A stretch of 64,000 bases of DNA from JAGPCH01 sp039810605 (GCA_039810605.1 JBDHXH010000004.1:1-64000), one strand, 5' to 3'. Counted from the first letter of the stretch, positions 19,501-27,978 are shown. Program-made: numbers and translations. Notes: generated by a model from the sequence alone, not told the origin.

Positions 19501-20862
19501 ATCCTCGTTAATACAGGCACTCTTTTTTACATTTTGAAATATGACAATAGTCAGTTGCGTTTCAATCCTGTCTATTACCGGAATGACATCAATACATTGA
19601 ATCAGATTGTTTATGACTTCGATGCAAATGGAATCAATGAAATTGGACTTAACACCGTTAATGATACGCTGCTCTTTTTTGAAAAAGATATTGCATTCTC
19701 GGGACCTGCAACACCGCTTGGTTTTAACGGACACAGTCTGGATTCCAACGCGGTCAGCTTAAGTTTTGAAACTGTCGCCGGAGCGGAGTATTACAAAATT
19801 TACAAAGGTGATTCGGCTTCAAGTGTTTCAGTTTATGATTCCACAAATGTAAATCAATACACAGACAGCGGCATAACTAACAGGAGAAATTATACCTATA
19901 GGATTTCTGCGGTTGATATTCAAAATCCTGTTCGTGAAAGTCAGTTGTCTTCCCCGATCAATGTTTATATTCACAATAGGTGCAGACTTTTGTCTGCAGT
20001 ATATGAAGGCAGCGGATTTTTGTCTTTGAAGTTTTCGGAGAGGATTTCTTCAACAATTCCATTGCTCGGTTCATTTGTGATTGATGACACGATTGTTCCC
20101 AAAAATGCCGCGGTAAAAAATAATTTTGAATATTTTCTCACTTTCGACGAGCCGATTCGGAACGGAAACCACATCGTAAAAACCAGAGGTCTTGTTGACT
20201 ACTATCAGTCACCCATAGATTCAAATTCGGCCGCCTTTGTTGTGAACGAAATTGATTCTGCAAAATTTTTCATTTCAAAGCTTGAGCTAACCGGGAACAG
20301 GAAACTTCGTGTAACATTTAATTTGAATGTAGATGTCGTAAGCGCGGGCAATGCGGAGAACTACAAATTTGAGCCGTTTGACATCGGAGTTCAATCTGTT
20401 GAATTCAATAATAATAACGGCAGTATTGTTTATCTGAACCTGAATGACAATGGAACGATCGGCGCAACGGGAAAGAATTACTTGCTGCGAGCAAGTAATA
20501 TTTATTCACAAAATGGAATTAAGATAGTTGACGGAGCGGGGAGCAGTTTTGGCTTGATATTCAATAAAGAAAGTCTCGACGAGATGTATGTATATCCGAA
20601 TCCATACAGCATCAGTTCAAATCAGGATTATGTAACACTCGCAAACATAACCCGCGAAGCCTCGATTGACATTTATAACTTGTCAGGACAATTTCTGATT
20701 AATATAAAGGAGACAAACGGGAACGGCGGAGTCGAATGGAATCTGAAAGACAAGAACGGAAACAAAGTCCCGACGGGGATTTACATTTTCAGGGCAACAG
20801 GAAAAAATTCTTCCGGGCAGGATGTAGAAGAAAAGATTGGAAAGTTCGCGGTGATAAAATAA
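16576..20862 (+). CDS. Large secreted subtilisin-like protease with FG-GAP repeats and type IX-style sorting domain
   Basis: A 1428-residue protein with a signal peptide (residues 1-21, ending 'VASQ'). An inhibitor-like prodomain precedes an S8 catalytic domain with Asp166 in 'GVIDTGMD', His241 in 'QSHGTAV' and Ser403 in 'NGTSFAAPIVAG'. An acidic DDDNNGFIDD insert between Asp and His probably binds calcium. Then come Ig-like segments, several FG-GAP/VCBS-like units ('DIDGDGKTDLLLSKG', 'DADGDGKKEILGLG', 'DFDGDGKTEIAFMN', 'DFNGDGKKDFAIGV'), a fibronectin type III-like region and a C-terminal domain of about 90 residues starting 'VYPNPY' and including 'PTGIYIFRA'. The last resembles T9SS sorting domains. 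Probably surface-displayed or released protease. All catalytic residues are present. Confidence 0.93.
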   Translation: MKKISLYSAIVLSLMVHEAVASQRNIIIKFKSNTPSSIIENFRNNSAKSGPSSVAELSRNIGIKSSRALFEKNKSDFNNETFRKIGLDRIFIAGIDESKIHDAVILGSKNEFIEYIQPNGVLKIENTASVPNDQYYGSQYYLSMIGMPNVWDITTGDSTIVIGVIDTGMDFLHPDLQKSYKINYGEYGNGKESNGIDDDNNGFIDDWRGWDFTDEPLTGDPRRGDYLDPDNDPTDDNKQSHGTAVTGIINAAMNNNIGIASVAPSCKVLVMRAFDSEGFGEEDDVANAILYGISRGVRIFNCSFGDYIYSNLLRDVIRFAYTKNVMIVCSAGNDGSDRLHYPSAYDEVISVGASDNTDSKASFSSYGETVDIFAPGFQNLTTVRVGKGSSTYNGEYDKLNGTSFAAPIVAGTAALLLSENPSLSNEELRGILVSTTSMMPGQTGWDHIRSSGRLNAASAIENFANPTVARIFSPFQDFTFDKDTIPVCVSAASPLFISYSISYGTGQRPSAWIPLLSNQTSQVLADTVLNWNTAGLADTSYTLRLAINSNSGRTIEHRMIIFKDKNPPVITDINFGNLIDKNAHSELILFATNTRTLGKIFYKRRNVIEPYSFILADVGIPNVGFISEAHFGLLNDNDLAPDSEYEFYVEAISLNGKSAVVNDTSFHFYTQKRINNYGYNQKSYSLSYSQSCNTIFDLNGNGKKDIMLNGIKNNLRLNFYEFNNGSFNKFTNDNWGDFKVGRDIGDIDGDGKTDLLLSKGRNGFLYESSAPGELPLNLIWSDSANDNFWSARIADADGDGKKEILGLGSSGLRILESNGNNNFSQIANLNYFGPDSTPNSQNVLADDFDGDGKTEIAFMNLYYENASSVLPKICLSVYENTSDNNFTRRFIDTIDRITKGDNIIAGDFNGDGKKDFAIGVTSKDGDLIQYYSLIAYTSTADNTYTLLDIVDIYNYKSYTETSTKSANVDNDQEDEILVNTGTLFYILKYDNSQLRFNPVYYRNDINTLNQIVYDFDANGINEIGLNTVNDTLLFFEKDIAFSGPATPLGFNGHSLDSNAVSLSFETVAGAEYYKIYKGDSASSVSVYDSTNVNQYTDSGITNRRNYTYRISAVDIQNPVRESQLSSPINVYIHNRCRLLSAVYEGSGFLSLKFSERISSTIPLLGSFVIDDTIVPKNAAVKNNFEYFLTFDEPIRNGNHIVKTRGLVDYYQSPIDSNSAAFVVNEIDSAKFFISKLELTGNRKLRVTFNLNVDVVSAGNAENYKFEPFDIGVQSVEFNNNNGSIVYLNLNDNGTIGATGKNYLLRASNIYSQNGIKIVDGAGSSFGLIFNKESLDEMYVYPNPYSISSNQDYVTLANITREASIDIYNLSGQFLINIKETNGNGGVEWNLKDKNGNKVPTGIYIFRATGKNSSGQDVEEKIGKFAVIK

Positions 20863-20865
20863 AAA

Positions 20866-20888
20866 CGGCATCCTGACTTTGGATGCCG
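20866..20888 (-). terminator. Terminator hairpin between the subtilase and HU genes
   Basis: CGGCATCC (20866-20873) and GGATGCCG (20881-20888) form a perfect 8-bp stem with a 7-base loop. On the minus strand it is followed by TTTTTATTTT, a proper T-tract, so it should end HU transcription. The two flanking genes converge here, and the same stem could also stop plus-strand transcripts, though without a T-run on that side. Confidence 0.8.
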
Positions 20889-20919
20889 CAATATCAATTG
20901 GAACAAAATCCCTTTGAGA

Positions 20920-21192
20920 TTATCTCACATAATCAGCTAAAGCCTTACCGACCTTGAATCTTGCAACTTTCTTTGCTGCAATCTTAAGTTCTTTTCCGGT
21001 ACGCGGGTTTCTGCCAATTCTTGCTTTCCTGTTGGAACGCATGAAAGTTCCGAATCCGACTAATGAAAGTCTTCCGCCTTTTTTGAGTGTCTTTCCGACA
21101 CAATCAACGAATGAAGCAAGAGCAGCTCTTGCCTGAACTTTTGTGATTTTAGCATCACTGGCTATTTTAGAAATCAGTTCTTCTTTGGTCAT
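20920..21192 (-). CDS. HU-family DNA-binding protein
   Basis: A 90-residue basic nucleoid protein from ATG 21192 (MTKEELISKIASDAKITK). An in-frame ATG further upstream adds 40 residues that do not fit the family. It has the HU/IHF core 'QARAALASFVDCVGKTLKKG' and the DNA-contacting arm 'GFGTFMRSNRKARIGRNPRTG', then 'KVARFKVGKALADYVR'. HU dimers bend and wrap DNA with little sequence preference. It has its own hairpin terminator at 20866-20888. Confidence 0.96.
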   Translation of the reverse strand: MTKEELISKIASDAKITKVQARAALASFVDCVGKTLKKGGRLSLVGFGTFMRSNRKARIGRNPRTGKELKIAAKKVARFKVGKALADYVR

Positions 21193-21374
21193 GAATATAT
21201 TTTGTTTAAGATTAATGAGTAACACAAAAATAACATTGAATAACTTAAAAAGCAACTTTCTATTGTTTGCTATCCTGCTTGCAAACATTGTGTAATCAAG
21301 GCTTCGAGGCAATGAAGCCTGAAGTCTGATGAAGATTTTTTTAATGAGTTAATCTGAATTTTTTTTCATTTAAT

Positions 21375-22706
21375 TTGCCTTCATTACGACTCAATGAAAA
21401 AAGTACACTTTACAGATTGACTGAAAAGAATTCTTCATCACAGATTTCACTCGTTGCTGCAATTTCAATCGGCATAGGCGGAATGATTGGGGCAGGAATT
21501 TTTTCAATACTTGGAGTTGTCGCTGAAGCATCCGGGGGCGCCATGTGGATTTCCTTTTTGATAGGAGGAATCATAGCTTTATTTTCCACATACTCTTATG
21601 CAAAGCTTGGAGCTGTATTTCCTTCCACGGGTGGTGCGGTTGAATTTCTTTACAGAGGCTGGGGACCGGGCTTTATCAGCGGCGGTATGAACCTGTTCAT
21701 GTGGATCGGTTACATAATTGCAATCGCGCTTTATGCAAGCGGTTTTTCGGCATACTTCATAACCTTCTTCACGGCAAGTCCTTCTCCGATTTTTTCCAAA
21801 TCTGCAGCTTGCGGAATTGTAATTCTTTTTACCGCGGTCAATATGTTCGGAGCGGGATCTGTTGGTAAAGCAGAAACATTTATTGTTGCAGTGAAAGTCT
21901 GCATCTTAATTTTGTTTGCAGCTTCGGGATTATTTTTTATTCAACCTGAAAATCTTTCAGCATCTCACTGGAATGATATCGAGCATATATTTTTCGGAGC
22001 GGGAGTTTTATTCATAGGGTACGAAGGCTTCGGTCTTGTTACAAACGCAGCGGGAAACATGAACAATCCATCGCGCACACTTCCGAAGGCGTTGTATCTT
22101 AGCGTCATCATTGTCATTATCATTTACCTTGCTGTATCGGTAACCGTTACGGGAAATTTAGCGATAAGTAAAATCTATGCCACAAAAGATTATGCGCTGG
22201 CAGAAGCGGCAAAACCTTTTTTGGGAGACATGGGATTCAAGCTAATTGCTGTCGCGGCGCTATTTTCAACTGCCTCCGCGATTAATGCAACTTTGTTCGG
22301 AGGTGCAAATGTGAGTTACATGATTTCCGCAAATGGCGAGTTACCGAAAATCTTTTCGCGAAGCGAATGGAAGGGCGCGTCGGGAGGGTTACTTATTACT
22401 TCGATACTTGTACTCATGTTCATAATTTTTTTCGACCTCTCCGGAATTGCAATGATGGGGAGCGGCGCGTTTCTCCTTATTTATGCAGCGGTAAATGCAG
22501 GTCATCTGAAAATTCTTTCTCAAACCGGCGCAAGGAAATCAATTGTATTGATTTCACTTGTTCTTTGCATAGCGATGTTTGTCATTCTTGAAATTTACAC
22601 ATATCAGAATTCTCCCGAAGCTATATGGACTATGATCGCGCTTCTAATCTTTTCGTTTGCTGCGGAAAAATTTTATCTCGGCAAGAAGAGAGTCGCGAAG
22701 AAATGA
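21375..22706 (+). CDS. APC-superfamily amino-acid permease
   Basis: A 443-residue integral membrane protein of the amino acid-polyamine-organocation family with about 12 hydrophobic helices. The first helix carries the substrate-binding 'GIGGMIGAGIFSILG'; later marks are 'GGAVEFLYRGWGPGF', 'GYEGFGLVTNAAGNMNNPSRTLPKA' (given in part: GYEGFGLVTNAAGNM) and 'NGELPKIFSR'. It likely imports or exchanges an amino acid; which one is not clear. The only reasonable start that keeps the cytoplasmic N-terminus is TTG 21375. Two palindromic repeats follow it at 22711 and 22840, in the gap before the convergent FecCD gene. Confidence 0.87.
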   Translation: MPSLRLNEKSTLYRLTEKNSSSQISLVAAISIGIGGMIGAGIFSILGVVAEASGGAMWISFLIGGIIALFSTYSYAKLGAVFPSTGGAVEFLYRGWGPGFISGGMNLFMWIGYIIAIALYASGFSAYFITFFTASPSPIFSKSAACGIVILFTAVNMFGAGSVGKAETFIVAVKVCILILFAASGLFFIQPENLSASHWNDIEHIFFGAGVLFIGYEGFGLVTNAAGNMNNPSRTLPKALYLSVIIVIIIYLAVSVTVTGNLAISKIYATKDYALAEAAKPFLGDMGFKLIAVAALFSTASAINATLFGGANVSYMISANGELPKIFSRSEWKGASGGLLITSILVLMFIIFFDLSGIAMMGSGAFLLIYAAVNAGHLKILSQTGARKSIVLISLVLCIAMFVILEIYTYQNSPEAIWTMIALLIFSFAAEKFYLGKKRVAKK

Positions 22707-22710
22707 AACA

Positions 22711-22737
22711 GGGAGCAGGGTTTAAAACCCTGCTCCC
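22711..22737. repeat. 27-bp palindrome, GTTTAAAAC core family (copy 1)
   Basis: GGGAGCAGGGTTT (22711-22723), a single central A (22724), then AAACCCTGCTCCC (22725-22737): perfect 13-bp arms around one base. It begins 4 bp after the permease stop. The arms are followed by TGATAG, not a T-tract, so it is not a standard Rho-independent terminator. Copy 2 lies about 100 bp further on, and a third element with the same core is at 51906. Confidence 0.9.
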
Positions 22738-22839
22738 TGATAGTGGTGTCGTTTCATCAATTACTTCTTGAAGAATGAAAACTTACATTTACTTTCTTAA
22801 GAAGACAAGTCTTACAAACAAATGGCGCACAACAAATTA

Positions 22840-22864
22840 GGAGCAGGGTTTAAAACCCTGCTCC
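22840..22864. repeat. 25-bp palindrome, GTTTAAAAC core family (copy 2)
   Basis: GGAGCAGGGTTT (22840-22851), central A (22852), AAACCCTGCTCC (22853-22864): perfect 12-bp arms, the same sequence and orientation as copy 1. It lies 18 bp past the stop of the minus-strand FecCD gene. Between the two copies (22738-22839) I see no gene. Confidence 0.9.
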
Positions 22865-22882
22865 CTTTATTCCATTGAAAAC

Positions 22883-23866
22883 TTACTTCTGCTTTCTAAA
22901 AATAAGCCAGATAAATACGGGAGCGCCGATGAATGACGTAACTATTCCTACGGGAATCTCTGCAGGAGCAATCACCAACCGTGCAATGGTATCGGAAATC
23001 AGTACGAAAAACGCTCCGAGCAATATGGTACAAGGCACGGAATACCTGAAGTCATTGCCGATGAGAAGTCGGGAAAGATTAGGCACAATCAATCCGACGA
23101 AACTTATGATGCCGGCTATCGAAACTGCGCTCGCTGCCAGCAAAGATGAAATGATAATCGATGCAGTCTGCATTTTTTTCAGATTCATCCCAAGCGATAT
23201 TGACATTTCCTCGCCAAGATTCAAGATGTTCAGATCCTTTGAAATGAAGACAGAAGCTACAAGCCCCGCGACAACAAAAAAGATTCCCATAAAAAATTCG
23301 TTCCACCCTCGTCCCGAAAACCCGCCATTGAGCCAGTAAAGAATTTGAGTCATCGAACTCCCGGAAATCAGCAACAATAGACCATTCACTGACGAAATCA
23401 AAGCGCTAATTGCAATACCGGCCAGGATTATTTTGTTAGTGGAGATAGATGCCCCGCCTTTGAATCCGAATCCCTTCGCAAAATTGAAAATCAGAATTGT
23501 TGTTACGACCGCGAACAGAAATGAAACCGGAGTAATGAGTAAGAAAGGCAAAGACAGCGGAAGTATGAACGTCAGTATTGCGCCAAGCGCCGCGCCGGCA
23601 GAGATGCCAAGAAGACCTGGCTCTGCGAGATTGTTGCGCAGCATTGACTGTAACACTATGCCTGAACAGGAAAGCGACGATCCGACAAGCATAGAGTTAA
23701 GAACTCGGGGCAGTCTGATGTCAAAAATAATCTTGCTGCTGGTTTCATCTGACGGAAAAAAAATTTCCGAAACTGAAACCTGAACACTTCCAAGACAAAG
23801 GCAGACAACAAATGATATGAACAGCAGTATTATGAGGGATAAAAGTATTAAAACTTTTTTAGACAA
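22883..23866 (-). CDS. FecCD-family ABC transporter permease (iron-siderophore/cobalamin type)
   Basis: A 327-residue membrane protein with about nine or ten helices. FecCD permeases form homo- or heterodimers that move ferric siderophores, haem or vitamin B12 across the inner membrane. Marks are 'DIRLPRVLNSMLVGSSLSCSG' (given in part: RLPRVLNSMLVG), 'NNLAEPGLLGISAGAALGA', 'GGFSGRGW' in place of the usual 'GSL.GR.W', and 'GIISFVGLIVPNLSRLLIG', the ATPase-contact region. No ATPase or binding-protein gene is adjacent: the upstream gene is divergent and the downstream neighbour converges. Substrate unknown. Confidence 0.9.
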   Translation of the reverse strand: MSKKVLILLSLIILLFISFVVCLCLGSVQVSVSEIFFPSDETSSKIIFDIRLPRVLNSMLVGSSLSCSGIVLQSMLRNNLAEPGLLGISAGAALGAILTFILPLSLPFLLITPVSFLFAVVTTILIFNFAKGFGFKGGASISTNKIILAGIAISALISSVNGLLLLISGSSMTQILYWLNGGFSGRGWNEFFMGIFFVVAGLVASVFISKDLNILNLGEEMSISLGMNLKKMQTASIIISSLLAASAVSIAGIISFVGLIVPNLSRLLIGNDFRYSVPCTILLGAFFVLISDTIARLVIAPAEIPVGIVTSFIGAPVFIWLIFRKQK

Positions 23867-23926
23867 GAATTAATTAATTTAAAAATGCATTTATATACAA
23901 TATATTAAAACGTAAGTCTTTGCTTA

Positions 23927-25135
23927 ATGAATAAATTCGGTTCACTAAATATTAAGATTGCGCTCATTGCAAGCGGAGTCTTGATTGCTCTAGTTGTCCT
24001 TTATTACACACAGTTACTTGCTCAAAAAATTCAGAATCGCGAAAGGGACATTGCAGGTCTTTATGCAAAATCAATGGAATATCTTGCCAACGATGAAAAC
24101 TCTTCCGGCGAATACACCTTTATATTCGATCAGATAATACCGCAAATTGACTTTCCAATAATAGCTACAGATCGCGACCAGAAGGAAGTCATACTGACGA
24201 GGAACGTTGATTATGACACAACGCTCTCGCCGCAGGAAAAAAAACAAATCCTCCTTGAGAGAGCCGGGGAAATGGACAAGATAAATGATCCTATTGTGGT
24301 TTCTTACAAAGATTCCGTCATTCTGAATTACGTTCATTATGGACAATCACGTCTGGTAACCGAACTGAAACTCCTTCCTGTTTTTGAATTTTTGATTGCC
24401 GGAATTTTTGTTTTTCTCGGCTATATAGGATTTTCCTATATTAAGAAAAATGAACAGAGCAATATCTGGGTCGGACTCTCGAGAGAAACAGCTCATCAGC
24501 TCGGCACCCCGCTGTCATCATTGCTGGGATGGGTTGAAATGCTGAAAAACATTGAGCCGCAGTCTCCTGAACTCAACGAGATTACAAATGAAATCGGAAA
24601 CGATATTGAAAAACTTAATAAGATCGCGGGAAGATTTTCAAAAATTGGGTCACAACCAAAATTGGATAAGGAAAATATTCCCGGAGTAATCAGAAAAGTT
24701 TCTGATTATTTTGAAAAACGGATCCCATCTCTCGTTGGTTCCGACGGAAGGATAATCAAGAAAGTAACAGTTGACATTAAAAGCAGCGGCTCAACCGATG
24801 CGAATATTAACAAAGATCTCTTCGAATGGGTAATCGAAAATCTTATGAAGAATGCCCTTGATGCAATGGAAAAAACTCAAGGAAAGATTGTGTTCAATAT
24901 TTCAAACTCAAACGGCGAGGTGTTGATTGATGTCATTGATAACGGAAAAGGAATTGAACCTAAATTCAAGAAAGACGTTTTCCGTCCCGGTTATTCAACA
25001 AAGACAAGGGGATGGGGTCTCGGATTGAGTCTTTCAAAGCGAATTATCGAAGATTATCATAAAGGGAAACTGATGCTTGTCGAATCAAACACCGGCAAAG
25101 GAACAACCTTCAGAATCAAACTTCACAAAAACTAA
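23927..25135 (+). CDS. Sensor histidine kinase with TAHQLGTP H-box
   Basis: A 402-residue kinase with TM1 at about 9-29, a periplasmic region of about 120 residues, TM2 at about 152-172, and a short linker. The dimerisation domain has His190 in 'RETAHQLGTPLSSLLGW', a variant H-box frequent in Bacteroidota-type kinases. The ATPase domain has N-box 'LMKNALDAM', 'DNGKGI' and 'GWGLGLSLSKRI'. No HAMP or PAS domain and no receiver. No partner regulator gene is adjacent, so it is an orphan here. It diverges from the FecCD permease gene (60-bp gap). Signal unknown. Confidence 0.9.
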   Translation: MNKFGSLNIKIALIASGVLIALVVLYYTQLLAQKIQNRERDIAGLYAKSMEYLANDENSSGEYTFIFDQIIPQIDFPIIATDRDQKEVILTRNVDYDTTLSPQEKKQILLERAGEMDKINDPIVVSYKDSVILNYVHYGQSRLVTELKLLPVFEFLIAGIFVFLGYIGFSYIKKNEQSNIWVGLSRETAHQLGTPLSSLLGWVEMLKNIEPQSPELNEITNEIGNDIEKLNKIAGRFSKIGSQPKLDKENIPGVIRKVSDYFEKRIPSLVGSDGRIIKKVTVDIKSSGSTDANINKDLFEWVIENLMKNALDAMEKTQGKIVFNISNSNGEVLIDVIDNGKGIEPKFKKDVFRPGYSTKTRGWGLGLSLSKRIIEDYHKGKLMLVESNTGKGTTFRIKLHKN

Positions 25136-25215
25136 TTTCGATTTGCATGCGTTAGCTATGAATCATCGAATAAATGTTTCAGCATTACAAAAATAATCAA
25201 CCGTCTATCCCGTAA

Positions 25216-27519
25216 TTGGAAATTACTCAAAACAATGCGCTTCAGAAATTCTTGAATCAGTTAGGTTCTCTGCGGGTAAACTTTGTAACCAGCCGCACTG
25301 CACAAATACTCTTTTTAGTCTTTGCAAAAATTCTGTTTCAGGCTGTGATACTCGGTTCCGGATACAGATGGCTATCAGCAGACGATTATTGCAGAACAGT
25401 AAAGTCCTTTGAGTGGCTTGAACATCCCGTGATTGACAGCGGTGTCTGGCTTACTCCTCATTTCTGGCTGAATGGTTTTGTCATGATTTTTGTAAAGGAC
25501 CTGTTCACCGCTGCCACAATTGTAAATTTTGTTTTTTCTCTTTTAACTCTGTTCTATTTCTATAGTCTTGTCGAATTCTGCTTCGACAGAAAGAATGCGT
25601 TCATTAGTTCGCTGATTTTTTGTTTCTTCCCTTTTCAGGTGTGGCTTAGTATTTCAGGTCTTCCGGAATCCATTTTCTTTTTCTTTGTGATTGCAGGAAT
25701 TTTTTATTTTGTTAAATGGATGTTCGCCGGAAAGAAAACTCACATTTTGGTTTTATCGGCAGTCATGTTTGCTCTTTCAAACTGTTTCAGATACGAAGGC
25801 TGGCTGTTCAGTGCAGCGCTTGTAATACTCGTGCTTAGCGAATTGATTCAAACCAGAAAACTTACAAAGACTATTGCAATTAATTTTTGCATATCTCTCA
25901 TTTCATTCACAACCATCGCATGGTGGCTCATTCAGAATTACATTGATCACAAGAATATTTTTTTCTTTGCAGAGGAGACAACCAAAATATTCAAGGAGTT
26001 TAACACTGCGGGATTCTTTCAGAGGCTTGTTCAATATCCAACATTCATCTTTTTCATAGCGCCGATCACAACTTTTATGGCAATAAAAACTTCTTTTGAA
26101 ACTCTGAAGTTAAAAGAAGTAACTCCGGTTAAAATTTTCCTGCTGTTCAACGTAGTCGAACTGTTTCTGCTTATCCTTCAGGCAATACTTGGAACCGGCG
26201 GCACTAATATGATTTCACGTTACATTGTGGTAAATGCAATGTTGTTTATTCCTTTTGCGATTCAGCAGATTCTTGAGTTTAAAAAATTTCTTGCCTTAGC
26301 ATTTGTTGCAATAATTCTAATTGTAAATATTATCTGGAGTTTTTATTACCCGCAGCCTTTTCGCGAAGACACGTTTGAGGTGGGATATCTTCTGAAAGAT
26401 CTTGAGAAAAAGGATTACATCAAACCCAACGGTAAAATTTATTTCGAAGAAATTCCCGGATACTTTGATGTATTTGCGGTTCAGGCGTTGTCAAATAATC
26501 CGGCGAAATTCATCCTTGGGAATTTTCCTACAATAAAATCAATTGAGAAAAAAAGTAAGAAGGGCAAAAAGCAGCCTACTGATGAAGAGTTAAATATACT
26601 TGAACTGAAAAATTATCTCGAAAAAAATAACATAAAAATTGCAGTTGTTAAAAGTGACAGCTATAATGACAAGCTGAAAAAACTTAGTTACAAGAGTGAA
26701 GAAATAGGTGACTATAAATTGTTTTATCTTGAAGACAGGGAATCAAGTGTCAACGATTCGTCCATCTCCTTATTTAGCAAAAATATTATCAAGCTTGAAG
26801 AAAATTCCGAACTCGTAAATTTCGATAAACTATTGGGACTGCTAAACTATAACATTGATAATACAAATTTCGGACTCAATCCCCAGACAGTGACGCTGAA
26901 CTGGGGAGCGGTCAATCCGGGTATCATTGACAGCATTGATTATGAGCAAATGGAATATGAACGCTATGTCTCCGCCATTGACATAAAATCAATTGAAACA
27001 GACTCCGTAGTTTACACCGCTTATGCTAAAATATTTTCTGACAGAAATGTTGAAGATCTTATTGAGAATAACAACATCAGAAATATTATTGTGCTAAAAC
27101 CTTTTGCAATACTTAATTATTCAAAAAAATATGGCAGCTCGCCATTTGAAGGAGGTGTTTACAAACTTGAGCTTAGGCTGACAGACAATAAACTTAATAA
27201 GAACCTTGTGGTCTATAAAGGGGACAGCTTGTACAAAAGAGATACAAGCGAAACGATAAACATCAGGAAGACAAGAACTCTTGCAGATTCAGCGAGGTCT
27301 GTTTCCAAAAAAAATGTTTCAAAGAATAAAACAGAAGTTGTAACCGGTTATGAATTAGGAACTATCATTGCAATGTTTCCCGATACTGATTATAATAAAG
27401 TGGTTAATAAATCCAGCACGGATATTTACAGAATGCTGATGCGCAACGGTCTCCAGGTTTTTTTCTCACAGAGGTATCAGGGCGATCAGTTTCTGAACTG
27501 GGTATTTAATTATTTCTAA
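25216..27519 (+). CDS. Polytopic membrane protein, GT-C glycosyltransferase-like, with long soluble tail
   Basis: A 767-residue protein starting at TTG 25216. The first 380 residues hold about ten hydrophobic helices. An early loop reads 'WLSADDYCRTVKSFEWLEHP', with the acidic pair expected in the first periplasmic loop of GT-C enzymes (lipid-linked sugar donors), followed by 'GVWLTPHFWLNG' and 'FRYEGWLFS'. From about residue 390 to the end there is a soluble region with Lys-rich stretches and no family I recognise. It could mannosylate or glycosylate a surface polymer or protein, but this is inference from topology and loop motifs only. It precedes the small acidic gene by about 110 bp. Confidence 0.6.
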   Translation: MEITQNNALQKFLNQLGSLRVNFVTSRTAQILFLVFAKILFQAVILGSGYRWLSADDYCRTVKSFEWLEHPVIDSGVWLTPHFWLNGFVMIFVKDLFTAATIVNFVFSLLTLFYFYSLVEFCFDRKNAFISSLIFCFFPFQVWLSISGLPESIFFFFVIAGIFYFVKWMFAGKKTHILVLSAVMFALSNCFRYEGWLFSAALVILVLSELIQTRKLTKTIAINFCISLISFTTIAWWLIQNYIDHKNIFFFAEETTKIFKEFNTAGFFQRLVQYPTFIFFIAPITTFMAIKTSFETLKLKEVTPVKIFLLFNVVELFLLILQAILGTGGTNMISRYIVVNAMLFIPFAIQQILEFKKFLALAFVAIILIVNIIWSFYYPQPFREDTFEVGYLLKDLEKKDYIKPNGKIYFEEIPGYFDVFAVQALSNNPAKFILGNFPTIKSIEKKSKKGKKQPTDEELNILELKNYLEKNNIKIAVVKSDSYNDKLKKLSYKSEEIGDYKLFYLEDRESSVNDSSISLFSKNIIKLEENSELVNFDKLLGLLNYNIDNTNFGLNPQTVTLNWGAVNPGIIDSIDYEQMEYERYVSAIDIKSIETDSVVYTAYAKIFSDRNVEDLIENNNIRNIIVLKPFAILNYSKKYGSSPFEGGVYKLELRLTDNKLNKNLVVYKGDSLYKRDTSETINIRKTRTLADSARSVSKKNVSKNKTEVVTGYELGTIIAMFPDTDYNKVVNKSSTDIYRMLMRNGLQVFFSQRYQGDQFLNWVFNYF

Positions 27520-27632
27520 TTGACTCCTTTTCAAAATTTGCCGGAGTTATTATTATACAAGGCGTGTTACAATTTTCAGAAGGCGACATAAGGACACACA
27601 AAGATATTTCAATAATAAAAAATTCAACGGCT

Positions 27633-27962
27633 ATGACAAGAAAGAAAACAAAACACTCGAAGTATCCCGGCAAGAAAATTTACAACGGATACAAATCATA
27701 TCCGGAGGACGAAGATATTTACAAGAAGTCGAAAGAAGAAACAAATCTTGATCCGGAAAACATAGAGAAGACAAAAGCTCCCAATGAAGAAGCCGGAAAG
27801 TCAAATGAAAAAGATTTTGGTGAATTGCTTACCGGTGAAGACCTTGATGTTCCGGGTTCCGAACTCGATGATGATGGAGAAAAAATCGGAAGCGAAGACG
27901 AAGAAAATAATTACTACAGTCTCGGGGGTGAGGATCACGAAGATCTTGAAGAGGATAAGTAG
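27633..27962 (+). CDS. Conserved small acidic protein of unknown function
   Basis: A 109-residue protein from ATG 27633; an upstream in-frame start at 27564 adds 23 residues of poor character. It starts MTRKKTKHSKYPGKK, then 'SYPEDEDIYKKSKEE', 'LDVPGSELDDDGEKIGSEDE' and 'ENNYYSLGGEDHEDLEEDK'. I know closely similar short acidic proteins from many Bacteroidota, where the 'YP..DIY', 'LD(V/I)PG.ELDD' and 'GSEDEENNYYS.GG' blocks are kept; their function is unknown to me. It has a basic head and a very acidic tail, and no membrane segment. It ends 16 bp before the convergent icd stop. Confidence 0.75.
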   Translation: MTRKKTKHSKYPGKKIYNGYKSYPEDEDIYKKSKEETNLDPENIEKTKAPNEEAGKSNEKDFGELLTGEDLDVPGSELDDDGEKIGSEDEENNYYSLGGEDHEDLEEDK

Positions 27963-27978
27963 TGAATTTCCGCTTCAC

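Noticed and set aside
21192..21312. 40-residue N-terminal extension of HU
   Set aside because: HU proteins are about 90 residues and begin with MTK/MNK; the extension is hydrophobic and unlike the family.
22711..22864. The two palindromes as ordinary Rho-independent terminators
   Set aside because: The stems are long and perfect but have no following T-run on either strand, and a one-base loop is not typical of terminators; an unusual element is more likely.
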